NCBI RefSeq assembly: GCF_015767675.1
Contig: NZ_CP065217.1
Location: 1,736,001-1,800,000, forward strand
Origin: Vibrio navarrensis
Lineage (GTDB): Bacteria > Pseudomonadota > Gammaproteobacteria > Enterobacterales > Vibrionaceae
Reading direction: 5' to 3'
DNA length: 64,000 bases
In this document: piece by piece, positions 18,754 through 28,108 of the stretch
How the letters are laid out: each line of letters opens with the position of its first letter
How positions within the stretch are numbered: the stretch's first letter is position 1
Program-made: the position numbers and the translations under genes
Notes under the pieces: generated by a model
Seen by the model: only the letters and a program-made list of their open reading frames with translations
Databases searched by the model: none
Told to the model about the DNA's origin: nothing

Positions 18754-18866
18754 GTAAAGCCATTCCCATGCATAGGAATACAATCAGACATCTGATCGTC
18801 ATATTAACTCTGAAAAGTTATTGCTAGATCGTACAAATCGATCTGCTGCTATTGTAGCTCACAACT

Positions 18867-21035
18867 GTCGGATAGGCGACACCTGTTACCAGATGCCGCC
18901 CTCCTAAGAACCGTACGTGCAACTTTCACTGCATACGGCTCAAGCCTCCGCTAAGGCGTATTACGTTACCCAGCAACCTAGATAGCAGTTAAGGCAGGGT
19001 CAAACCAAGAGTGACGACTTTCCTTTTTCGGCTTCCTCTTTGCCAAGTAATCTTGGTAAAGCGGATCGAATGGGGTTGCTGCACTTCTAATTTTCACATG
19101 CCTTTTGATCGGCGTTTTCGCTATTTGAATTAGGTTGTAGTGACAGTCCATATTGGCGATTTTCTGCCAACCGTGAAATTGCCATCCACCACTTCTGTTC
19201 ATGTAGTATTTTCGCCTTACCCAGTCTTTGGGTTTAGTGGGATGACGTCTAACCGCCCATCGCCACAGTAACCAGAAGATTTGATGACCGAGGTAACCGA
19301 AAGTGCGCTTTGCAACGCAGTGGCGATAATAGTTCGCCCAACCTTTCAGCTTAGGGTTCAGTAATCTAATGAGATCATTGACTGGCATTGTTGCGTGCTT
19401 CTTGATGAGTTCACGCAAGTTACCCAAGAAAGAGAGAACGTTGCTCTTACTCGGTTTGATGAGTAGTTTGCCTTTGTACTTCCTGAGGTTAAAGCCCAGA
19501 AAATCAAAGCCATCATCTATATGAGTAATGTGTGTTTTCTCTTCAGAGAGTGTCAACCCTCTTTCTTTTAGAAAATCAATCACCCTTGGTTTGACTTCGT
19601 TAACAAGAACATCTTTTGACGAACCTGTTATCACAAAATCATCCGCATAACCGATAAAGTTAACTCGTTCTCCCGATTTCTTAGCGACTTCTTTCACGAG
19701 CTTTTCTAGGCCCGCAAGCGTCAGTAACATAAGCGTTGGAGAGATAATTCCTCCTTGCGGAGTTCCCTCCGACGTTCGGTAGAACAAGCCCTTATCGATA
19801 TAGCCAGAGCCTAACCACTGCTTCAGCATCCTTTTGTCTATTTGAACATGTTCAAGTAGCCATTCATGCCCAATCTTGTCAAAGCAAGCTTTAATATCCC
19901 CCTCCAAAACCCAGCGACCTGAGCGCTTAAGACACAAGCATTTGAAACATTGTGCTATTGCGTCAGCCGTACTGCGATTAGGGCGAAAACCGTAGCTATT
20001 TGGATCTGCTATCGTTTCCGATATCGGTTCCAAAGCAAGCAGATAAAGCGCTTGTTGCGCTCGGTCTATCATGCATGGAATGCCTAGGGGTCTAAGTTTG
20101 CCATTCTTTTTCGGGATGTAGATACGTCTGAGCGGTTTAGCTCGGTAACCTTTGCGATTCAATTGATCCACTGCGGTCATTCGACGGGCATCCGTATTCC
20201 AAATGACACCATCGATTCCTGGAGTGTTACTGCCTTTGTTTTGGGACACCCGCTTCACAGCAAGTAATTTCGCTGATCTGGAGTGGGTTAAGATCCACTG
20301 CAAAGCCTTCGCTTTACTGTGTTTTCCCTCTCGAGTTGCTTTTTCAATGCGCATTTGAAGCTTTAACACGTGCGACTCGACAGCTTTCCAATCGATGGAT
20401 TGCCATTGAGTGCCATTAGGAGAGGCACTAACTTCTGATGAAGCCACCATTTGCGTTTCTCCTTGAATAAAGTTCTTCAAATCATCTTGCAACGGGAGAC
20501 CAGTTAGAAGTCAGCTCGCTTTCACGCCAGATATAAACCTGTATCCACTTCATTACAAAGCGGCCTTTGCTTTTTCTAACCTCCTTTACCTGCACACCTA
20601 TCGGCAATCTTCGCAGACTGCTTTCCCAATGGGAGATATACAGGCTTACCCTGTTCCGTATGTCGCGCAAAATATCAGCTTAGATGCCCACTATAGTGCG
20701 GAGAGTACATCGATCACGAAAGAGTACTGTCCAACTTCTTTCCGACTCTCATTGCCATTTTTGGCCACAGCGTATTAACCACTTCCGCTGCTTCATCATA
20801 TAACGCGCCTTACGTGGATTCACTTACGTTCATCATACTGACACCCTAGCACTTACCCAATTTGTGGTTATCAGGAGGAACGTCCTCTCACGATTCCATT
20901 CCCACTCTGCCTAACGGCTGAGTTTCGTTACATTGTCGGATCCGCTGCTTTATTCAGGATCCTAGGGTCATCTGGTGATACAGATGGTTCACTCTTATCG
21001 TGGTGAACAACGCTTCATACGACTTCAGGTCGCAC
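18867..21035 (-). mobile_element. Group II intron copy 2, intact
   Basis: On the minus strand it starts GTGCGACCTGAAGTCG (21035) and ends …CCTATCCGAC (18867). Domain V is visible (complement of gaaccgtacgtgcaactttcactgc near 18909). The 5' exon is a hairpin with T-rich end (21036-21078), so the intron sits just behind a terminator, as many bacterial introns do. It is diverged from the introns at 1177 and 28109. Confidence 0.88.
18978..20450 (-). CDS. ltrA: Group II intron reverse transcriptase/maturase
   Basis: 490 residues from the ATG at 20448-20450 (GGAG eight bases upstream); a TTG at 20492 would add fourteen. Domain order: RT0-RT2 with PGIDGVIWNTD and KPLRRIYIPKKNGKLRPLGIP, ACFDKIGHEWL, GTPQGGIISPTLML, the FIGYADDFVITGSS catalytic motif, LSEEKTHITHIDDGFDFLGF, then the maturase X domain around RGWANYYRHC-like KGWANYYRHCVAKRTFGYLG and a GWQKIANMDCHYN tail. 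No HNH endonuclease motif seen. Reverse-transcribes and helps splice its host intron. About the usual length for an endonuclease-lacking intron protein. Confidence 0.93.
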   Translation of the reverse strand: MVASSEVSASPNGTQWQSIDWKAVESHVLKLQMRIEKATREGKHSKAKALQWILTHSRSAKLLAVKRVSQNKGSNTPGIDGVIWNTDARRMTAVDQLNRKGYRAKPLRRIYIPKKNGKLRPLGIPCMIDRAQQALYLLALEPISETIADPNSYGFRPNRSTADAIAQCFKCLCLKRSGRWVLEGDIKACFDKIGHEWLLEHVQIDKRMLKQWLGSGYIDKGLFYRTSEGTPQGGIISPTLMLLTLAGLEKLVKEVAKKSGERVNFIGYADDFVITGSSKDVLVNEVKPRVIDFLKERGLTLSEEKTHITHIDDGFDFLGFNLRKYKGKLLIKPSKSNVLSFLGNLRELIKKHATMPVNDLIRLLNPKLKGWANYYRHCVAKRTFGYLGHQIFWLLWRWAVRRHPTKPKDWVRRKYYMNRSGGWQFHGWQKIANMDCHYNLIQIAKTPIKRHVKIRSAATPFDPLYQDYLAKRKPKKESRHSWFDPALTAI

Positions 21036-21078
21036 GGACAAAAGTGAGTTAGGGCAACCGCTTCAACTCACTTGTAAA
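21036..21078 (-). terminator. Hairpin used as intron 2 insertion site
   Basis: On the minus strand AAGTGAGTTgaagcggttgcccTAACTCACTTTTG: near-perfect nine-pair stem followed by TTTTG, directly 5' of the intron. Confidence 0.65.
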
Positions 21079-21170
21079 GCATAAGAATGTTTAACGACCG
21101 ACCTTGCAAACCTACACACTCATCCCATGTGTAGAAAGTTCAATAAGATACTTGTCTTTCCTCAGCTCAC

Positions 21171-21199
21171 TTGACTGCGTGATTCATTGTTTTTATACA
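21171..21199 (+). promoter_or_regulatory. Promoter of the SIR2-HerA pair
   Basis: TTGACT, 17-bp spacer, TATACA; about 50 bases before the ATG of the SIR2 gene. Confidence 0.65.
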
Positions 21200-21214
21200 C
21201 ATAAAGTTGCACAA

Positions 21215-21242
21215 TATTCTCAGTGTGTTTTATTTGAGAATA
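21215..21242 (+). promoter_or_regulatory. Inverted repeat in the sir2 leader
   Basis: TATTCTCA / TGAGAATA, 12-base loop, ending six bases before the ATG. Either an operator or an RNA hairpin covering the ribosome site; no Shine-Dalgarno is visible otherwise. Confidence 0.5.
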
Positions 21243-21553
21243 ATTAAATGAGTAACTTTATCTATCAAGGTGGAATTGCAATTTCTGAGGATGACTTTAA
21301 AAGTCATCTAGGCTCTTTATGCCAATTAGAAAACATTGGTGTCCTTCTTGGTGCTGGTGCATCCGTAGGATGTGGCGGTATGACAATGGAAGGAGTATGG
21401 CTTGATGCAATAGACTGTTCGCCTGATCTACTCGATGAATTACTTACTTTTAATCTCATAACTCAAAAAAATATTAATAATAAAGATGTAAATGTGGAGC
21501 AACTTTTAGATCAAGTAACTCAATATTTATCGGTATACAAAAAGACAACACCA

Positions 21554-22796
21554 CAGGGCAAGATCATGAACATTTCTTGTACAACGCAAGGTTAAATTTG
21601 ACCTGAAGCACGGTCTGTGATCTTATGCTCTTCTTTTGGGGAGCGACCATGAATATTAATACCATCAAAGCGCATTTCAGTATCATCCGTGACAAACGGC
21701 AAAGTGCAAAAGTTGATTATCCTCTGTTTGATATTTTGTTTGGGTCTATCTGTGCCGTGATAGCCGGAGGTCAAGGCTGGACTGACATTCGTGAATATGT
21801 TCTTGGCCACCATGAGTGGTTTCTTAAACAGGGGCTGTTTGAAAACGGTGTGCCTGTCGACGATACCTTTGCTCGTTTGATTGCAAATATTGATCCTGCC
21901 GAGTTTCGCGACTGCTTCCTGGGTTGGATGAATGCGGTACATACCATGACGTTTGGTGAGGTGGTTGCCATTGATGGCAAGACTTTGCGCGGCTCCTACG
22001 ATAGAGACGACAGGCAAAGCACCATCCATATGGTGAGCGCCTATGCAAGTGCTAACCAAATGGTACTGGGTCAACTCAAAACCAACAATAAAAGCAATGA
22101 AATTACCGCGATTCCAGAGCTTATTAAGATGCTCGACTTGCGAGGAGCTATCGTGACGATTGATGCGATGGCCTGCCAGACCAAGATTGCCAAGGCGATC
22201 ACTAGCAAGGGCGGTGATTACTTGTTGGCAGTAAAGGGGAATCAAGGCAAGTTGTCGGCAGCCATACAGACAGCCTTCGCCCCACACCGCCGTGCCCCAA
22301 TTGACAAAACCACCTATCAAATCGAGAAACAAAAAGGCCGCGTTGAAGCACGTACTTGCCATGTACTCAAGGCTAGTGAGTTAGAGGGTGACTTCTCAAC
22401 GTGGAGCGGACTCACCAGTATTGTCATGGTTGAAAATTACCGAGTAGCCAAAGGTAAAGCGCCAAAGTTGGAGTACCGCTACTACATAAGTTCAGCAGAC
22501 CTGACCGCGGAGCAGGCAGGAAATGCCATTCGAGCCCACTGGGGCATAGAGTCAATGCACTGGATTTTAGATGTGAGCATGCGAGAAGACGCTTGTCAGA
22601 TTTACCGACAAAACGCGGCTGAAAATTTGGCAGGTTTAAGACACATGGCACTTAACATGCTAAGAGCTGAGCCAAGCAAAATTAGTGTGCCAATGAAGCA
22701 GAAACGTTGCATGATGAACCCCGGCTTCTTGGAGCAAGTCTTAGTTGCTGGATTTAAGTCAATGACTAAATTCTAACCATTCATGCGGACGCCCTG
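21554..22796 (+). mobile_element. ISAs1 family element, copy 2 (1243 bp)
   Basis: Ends CAGGGCAAGATC… and …GGACGCCCTG; the direct repeat gacaacacca lies at 21544-21553 and 22797-22806. Same size and protein as copy 1 in inverted orientation. Confidence 0.93.
21649..22776 (+). CDS. ISAs1 family transposase
   Basis: Same 375-residue protein as at 12640-13767 (start MNINTIK; an in-frame start at 21625 adds eight residues). DDE motifs VVAIDGKTLRGS, IVTIDAMACQ and LLAVKGNQG intact. Confidence 0.92.
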   Translation: MNINTIKAHFSIIRDKRQSAKVDYPLFDILFGSICAVIAGGQGWTDIREYVLGHHEWFLKQGLFENGVPVDDTFARLIANIDPAEFRDCFLGWMNAVHTMTFGEVVAIDGKTLRGSYDRDDRQSTIHMVSAYASANQMVLGQLKTNNKSNEITAIPELIKMLDLRGAIVTIDAMACQTKIAKAITSKGGDYLLAVKGNQGKLSAAIQTAFAPHRRAPIDKTTYQIEKQKGRVEARTCHVLKASELEGDFSTWSGLTSIVMVENYRVAKGKAPKLEYRYYISSADLTAEQAGNAIRAHWGIESMHWILDVSMREDACQIYRQNAAENLAGLRHMALNMLRAEPSKISVPMKQKRCMMNPGFLEQVLVAGFKSMTKF

Positions 22797-24472
22797 GACA
22801 ACACCATTAAACATCGGAACAGATTTTGAGTCCCCACCAGTGGGTAAGCTTCAGAAAATCCTTCTTTGCTTATATCAATCAGTAACTAAAGCTGCATTAC
22901 TGGTAAAGCAAGAATCTTTTGGTGATGAAAAATTAGGATCTCAAGACAAGTTCAAATATCACAGAGAACTGCTTGAAAAATTAATTTCAAATCGCCAGCC
23001 AGGTCAAGCAGCTCCGATGCTTTTCACCACCAACTATGATCTTTCATTAGAGTGGGCAGCCGAAGAAATAGGCATCCAACTTGTCAATGGTTTTTCTGGA
23101 CTTCATACGAGAACTTTCCAACCCCAAAATTTTGATTTGAGCTTCAGAAACGTTAATGCAAAAGGTGAAGCCAGATTTGGACATTATCATGCTTACTTGC
23201 ATAAATTACATGGCTCACTGTCATGGATTCAAGAGCATAACAGTGACATTAAAGAAATCCCCTCTGCTCTGGCTAAAAGTCGCTATATTGATCCATTGCT
23301 AAATGGAGAGCCTGTTTATGACAAGCAATTCTTAATTTATCCAGGTGCGAATAAGTACCACCATACAATCGGCTTTGTATATGGCGAGATGTTTCGTCGG
23401 TTTAGTGAGTTCTTATCAAAGCCTCAAACAGCTATCATCATCAACGGATATGGTTTTGGTGACTACCATATCAATCGGATAATTCTAGGTGCACTACTAA
23501 ACCCATCTTTACATATTGTTATTTTTTATCCTGAACTTGATAAAATCTCGGTAGATGCCGAAGGTTTAAGCGAATCTCAAAAGTGTATTAAAAAGCTCAA
23601 ATCACTGTCATTGAATCAAATTACAATTGTTGGTGGAGGCTCATCTGCTTACTTCGATTCATTTGTTAAATACATCCCGAAACCAGTTTTATTCCCTCGA
23701 GATACTTCAACGCAAGATCTCGTAGCTGCGATCAATGATTTAGTTCAAAGTGGAAATCAGATATGAGCATTGAGACTATTGATTCTATTGGGTATGTGGT
23801 TGCTCTTGAGGGAACGAAAATTCGCGTTAACTTACTGGAAGGACATAAAGGTCAATTAGCATCTCACCGACGCGGTATAAGTTCTGTTTCTCAGCCAGGT
23901 GATTTAATTGGATTAGATGCAGGTACTAATCTTGTGATTGCCAGAGTTACAGACATGGCATTTGTTGATCCTGATAAAGCCCACTCTTCTAATGTGGGGA
24001 CGATGAATGTAATTGATACCCCTTTAAGGCAACTCATAGCGTATTCCATCGGCTATGTATGTCAGAATGGTGATAATCGAAAATTTATTTCTGAAAGTTG
24101 GAAATTACCTACGTTAGGTGCGAAAGCTATTCCACTATCGAGCGACTACCTAGAAAGTATCTATGGTGTGAATGAAGATGAAAAAAATTCCACTGTTGAG
24201 CTAGGTCGAGATTCTAGAACCAAAACAACGAAAATTAATGTAGGTATCAACTCGCTACTTTCTAGACATCTTGCCGTGCTAGGCAGTACAGGTTATGGAA
24301 AATCAAATTTCAATGCTTTGTTGTCACAAAGAATTCGTGGAAAATTCAAAAATTCTAGAATCGTTATATTCGATATAAATGGTGAATATGCTGTAAGCGC
24401 ATCATAAACCCCGCATTCTAATCGTCTAGCCCGAATAATAAGATCAAACCTCCAACCCAAAGGAGATTTGAA

Positions 24473-24793
24473 ATGGCCAAACGACGCACTAACCAAGAAT
24501 GGCGAACCCTGTTCGAACACTATGAATCCAGCCAGCTATCACAACGATTATTCTGTGAACGTAACGGACTGAGCCTTTCCACTTTTTACGCTAAGCGCCA
24601 ACAGTTAAAGCACATCGAAAAACCGAACACGGTTGGCTTTGTTAAAGCAGAAGTCGTTGAAAAGACGACAAAGTATCAAGCCACTCACGTTGTCGTTGCC
24701 AACATGACACTACTTGTAAACAATGTTGAACTGAGCATCCCACAAGGCACACCAGCGACCTATCTCGCAGAGCTTATCGGTGCGTTATCATGA
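24473..24793 (+). CDS. tnpA: IS66 accessory protein TnpA
   Basis: 106 residues; RRTNQEWRTLFEHYESSQLSQRLFCERNGLSLSTFYAKRQQL is the helix-turn-helix region of IS66 TnpA. AAAGGAG precedes the ATG. Its stop overlaps the start of tnpB by four bases. Confidence 0.92.
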   Translation: MAKRRTNQEWRTLFEHYESSQLSQRLFCERNGLSLSTFYAKRQQLKHIEKPNTVGFVKAEVVEKTTKYQATHVVVANMTLLVNNVELSIPQGTPATYLAELIGALS

Positions 24794-25143
24794 AACGCAT
24801 GCTCAGCGCTCCAAAGATTTACTTGTATCGTGAAAGCGTCGATTTTAGAAAGTCCATCAACGGCCTCGCTGCGATTATCGAAAATGACACCGACTTGCCC
24901 TTGGGCAGCGGCGCACTGTTCCTGTTCACCAACAAACAGCGCGACAAAATCAAAGTGTTGTACTGGGATAAAACAGGCTTTGCTCTTTGGTATAAGCGCC
25001 TTGAAAAAGCCAAGTACAAGTGGCCATCAAAAGAGCAAAATGAGGTGTTTACCCTAACTCAATTCGAGCTTGATAGACTGCTTTCTGGCTTCACGATTAT
25101 CGGCCATAAACCCGTTAGAATAAACGATTTTACAATGACTTAA
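24790..25143 (+). CDS. tnpB: IS66 accessory protein TnpB
   Basis: 117 residues (IS66 Orf2). PKIYLYRESVDFRKSINGLAAIIE and VLYWDKTGFALWYKRLEKAKY are family hallmarks. Role in transposition is accessory; biochemical activity unknown for the family. Confidence 0.93.
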   Translation: MKRMLSAPKIYLYRESVDFRKSINGLAAIIENDTDLPLGSGALFLFTNKQRDKIKVLYWDKTGFALWYKRLEKAKYKWPSKEQNEVFTLTQFELDRLLSGFTIIGHKPVRINDFTMT

Positions 25144-25202
25144 GCGATAATAAAGTCTTATCCACCAAGCATTAACGGCATGATTTTAGTATCATCAATG
25201 CC

Positions 25203-26735
25203 ATGAAAAAGACGCCAAATATCAACCCAGAAAGCCAAGATGTTGCCGAGCTACAAGCGATGGTGAAAGCACTGTTGGCGTCAGAAAACCAATTGAAACA
25301 AGAGCGCCAATCGCTGCTTGAACAACTCAAACTTGCCTTCGACCGTCAGTTCGCTAAACGCTCGGAGGCGTTAAAGCCTTACAATGAATCACAAGGTGAC
25401 CTCTTCAACGAAGCGGAATGTGAAGCCGCTAAGGAAGAAGAGGTTGAAGTTGTCACAACGACCATCACAACGAAGAAACGCGGTAAACGTCAGCCACTGC
25501 CAAAGACCTTGCCTCGTGAGGTTATCGAACTCGATTTAGACGACGATGAAAAGCAGTGCGCTTGCTGCCAACATAGTCTGCATAAAATCGGTGAAGACCG
25601 TAGCGAGAAACTTGAGTTCACACCTGCGGTACTTAAAGTGTTGGAATATGTTCGTCCTAAATATGCTTGCCGCCAATGCGAGCAAACTCAGGACAACAGC
25701 CGCATTGTTCAAAAGCCAGCGCCGCAAAGCATTATCCCGAAGAGCTTCGCCACAGAAAGCTTGTTGACCAATATCATCCTCGGCAAATACCAATATGCGA
25801 TGCCACTTTACCGTCAAGAATCCCTGTTTACCCAGTCGGGTATCGAACTCTCACGAACCACCATGGCAAGGTGGATTATCCAAGTCAGTGAGAAGTTCGC
25901 TCCACTTTACGCGGCCTTAAAAACGCACCTACTTGAGCAAGTGGTGATTCAGGCGGATGAAACGCCGCTCAATGTCCTCAAAGAAGATAAACAGTGTTAT
26001 ATGTGGCTTTACTGCTCGGGCGCAGACTCGCCAGATGCCGCCCTCCCTAATGTGAGAAATATCGTCTTGTACGACTATCAAAACAGTCGAGCTAGGGCGT
26101 GCCCTGTTGCCTTCTTGGGGGATTACAGTGGTTATCTACAAACCGATGGCTATGGTGTTTATGATGGGCTTCATCTCGTCACCAATGTCGGTTGCTTCGC
26201 GCATGCTCGGCGCAAGTTCATGGAGGCGAAGAAGCTTCAAGGCAAAGGCAAGTCAGGTAAAGCGGATAAAGCGCTGGCCAAAATCCAGAAGCTTTATGGA
26301 ATAGAATCACGCTTAAAAGGTGAGTCTGCGGAAAAACGAAAAGCAGAGCGCCAAGAGCATGCTAAGCCGATACTGGATGAGCTTTATGAATGGATGACAA
26401 CTCAGAAAGTGCTTGAGTCTAGCCCGCTGGGTAAAGCGATAAAATACACGCTCGGCCAATGGCCGAAGCTCACCCGCTATATCGATGACGGTCACTTATC
26501 GATAGACAACAACCGAGCTGAACGCGCAATAAAACCGCTGGTTATTGGGAGAAAGAACTGGCTCTTCTCGACCAACCCTAACGGGGCGGAAGCGAGCGCG
26601 ATGCTTTACAGTATCGTCGAGACAGCGAAAGCCAACGGCCTTATCCTTTACGACTACATGGTCAAGTGCATGCAGGAGTTAGCGAAAGCGGAACCTGATA
26701 TCGATGCACTCCTGCCTTGGAACTTCAAACACTAA
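25203..26735 (+). CDS. tnpC: IS66 family transposase TnpC
   Basis: 510 residues: N-terminal leucine zipper (LQAMVKALLASENQLKQERQSLLEQL), zinc-finger region with CACCQHSLHKIGED and CRQCEQ, DDE core with IQADETPLNVL, YLQTDGYGVYDGL and IDNNRAERAIKPLVIGRKNWLF, plus the family C-terminal domain. Full length and intact. Confidence 0.94.
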   Translation: MKKTPNINPESQDVAELQAMVKALLASENQLKQERQSLLEQLKLAFDRQFAKRSEALKPYNESQGDLFNEAECEAAKEEEVEVVTTTITTKKRGKRQPLPKTLPREVIELDLDDDEKQCACCQHSLHKIGEDRSEKLEFTPAVLKVLEYVRPKYACRQCEQTQDNSRIVQKPAPQSIIPKSFATESLLTNIILGKYQYAMPLYRQESLFTQSGIELSRTTMARWIIQVSEKFAPLYAALKTHLLEQVVIQADETPLNVLKEDKQCYMWLYCSGADSPDAALPNVRNIVLYDYQNSRARACPVAFLGDYSGYLQTDGYGVYDGLHLVTNVGCFAHARRKFMEAKKLQGKGKSGKADKALAKIQKLYGIESRLKGESAEKRKAERQEHAKPILDELYEWMTTQKVLESSPLGKAIKYTLGQWPKLTRYIDDGHLSIDNNRAERAIKPLVIGRKNWLFSTNPNGAEASAMLYSIVETAKANGLILYDYMVKCMQELAKAEPDIDALLPWNFKH

Positions 26736-28108
26736 CAATATCGCCCCGTGGGTTCATGGGGCGGATACAATATGCTGATGCTTTTATTGGGCAAACGCGA
26801 GTTAAGGAGACAATCTTAGGAAGTGTTCCATCTTCTCCCGCTAAATTATTCCCGCCTTTAGCCGTACCACCTCCGCCCCTCGAGATTTTTGACGGTAAAC
26901 ACCCTGTTTATCATCGAATCCCCTATCAAGCATTTGGCTATGCTGGATTAATCAAGTTACTCAGACCAAGTGATAAAACGCAACTTCCTGCACTACGAAA
27001 TGCATTGAAATCACTCCATATGGTTTGTGCTGGTAACAATGGCACTATACTTACAGGAGAAACCATACCACCTTCAACCACAACAACTTGGTTCGAATTG
27101 GTTGATGATTGTAGGCAAGATGGACAAGAACAATTAAGTAAATGGTTGCAAAAACTAAGAAGCAACTCTCTTGGGTATTTTCCAATATGGCCTCCTTTTA
27201 AAGCGCTAGCTAACCTTGTTGCAGAGTTTGGCTGCCAAGCTTTCATGCCTAACGGTACAAGTAAAAGGGATGCTTTTAGTTATGGCAACGTATTGCCATT
27301 GGTTAAGATTATTCAACAACTTGTAGATGACCCACGCTTTAATAATGTAGTTAATCTATCTGGTGGACAAGCTATCAACAATCCTGCAAGTATGTGGCAA
27401 GAGGAAGTTGAAAAAGAAGTCGATTATATTTTTGGTAAAAAAGCGGGGGAAGCGCAAGATTGGGATGTTCATATCATTAATTTAAAGAACATTGCAGACG
27501 ACCATGCCCCAATGATCTTAGGTTCACTTTTAGAAATGTACTCAGATGTGTTATTTAAAAGAGGGCAAGACAACAATTACCCCACGATGCTTCTTTTGGA
27601 AGAAGCCCACCACTACCTTAGAGACCCTTTCGCTGAAGAGGGAACTCAGCTTAAAGCATACGAAAGACTTGCAAAAGAAGGGCGTAAATTTAATTGCTCT
27701 TTGCTAGTGAGTACACAGAGGCCATCAGAGTTATCTTCAACTGTTCTCGCCATGTGCTCGAACTGGATCTCTCTGCGTTTGACTAACGAGCGGGACATCA
27801 ATGCATTAAGATATGCAATAGAAAACGGCAATGAACATACACTTAGTGAAATTTCAGGTTTGCCTAGAGGTGATGCTATCGGTTTCGGTTCAGCTTTCAA
27901 TATCCCAATTCGATTCTCCATTGATGAAGCTGTACCTAAACCAAAATCTTCGGATGCTGCATTTGCGTCAATATGGTCGTAAGTATCTCAATTGGAATAT
28001 TGGCTGTAGTTGCCAGACTTAATAACAAGTCAAAATTGATTAGCATTTGTATGGCACATTAAAACTAAAAACTCGTAGTAGTTATATCGACCTAAAACGT
28101 TTTGGGGC

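Larger units (their letters stand above)
21248..23766 (+). pseudogene. SIR2-domain defence NADase, split by ISAs1
   Basis: Codons 1-102 (21248-21553) and 320 further codons (22807-23766 with stop) are separated by ISAs1 and one copy of the 10-bp duplication gacaacacca. Both halves are in the same frame once the IS and one repeat are removed, giving a ~421-residue protein. SIR2 hallmarks: GVLLGAGAS (residues ~32-39, NAD-binding loop), MLFTTNYDLSLEWA, HKLHGSLSW (with the catalytic-type histidine) and INGYGFGDYHINRII. SIR2 proteins paired with HerA degrade NAD in phage-infected cells. The downstream herA overlaps the stop by four bases (ATGA). Interrupted and presumably silent now. Confidence 0.88.
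24393..26768 (+). mobile_element. IS66 family element (2376 bp)
   Basis: Starts GTAAGCGCATC and ends …GGGGCGGATAC (typical IS66 ends), flanked by aatatgct at 24385-24392 and 26769-26776. Carries tnpA, tnpB and tnpC. Confidence 0.93.
23763..27982 (+). pseudogene. herA: HerA-like ATPase of the SIR2-HerA system, split by IS66
   Basis: Residues 1-210 (23763-24392) and 402 codons (26777-27982) are separated by an IS66 element and one copy of the 8-bp repeat aatatgct. Removal restores a ~611-residue frame. Features: a HAS-barrel-like N-terminus (GYVVALEGTKIRVNLLEGHKGQL), Walker A GSTGYGKS at ~174-181, VIFDINGEYA, Walker B-type MLLLEEAHHYL, the VSTQRPSEL sensor and a C-terminal ISGLPRGDAIGFG segment. 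HerA forms a hexameric DNA-translocase ring; in the paired system it assembles with SIR2 and controls NAD depletion. The start overlaps the sir2 stop, so the two are translationally coupled. Confidence 0.88.

Noticed and set aside
18754..18866. Possible start of hipA after hipB
   Set aside because: The frame from the overlapping ATG closes after about 25 codons and does not resemble HipA.
18978..20450. Reverse transcriptase as a retron or diversity-generating element
   Set aside because: It lies in a full group II intron (GTGCGAC start, domain V) and has the intron maturase region.
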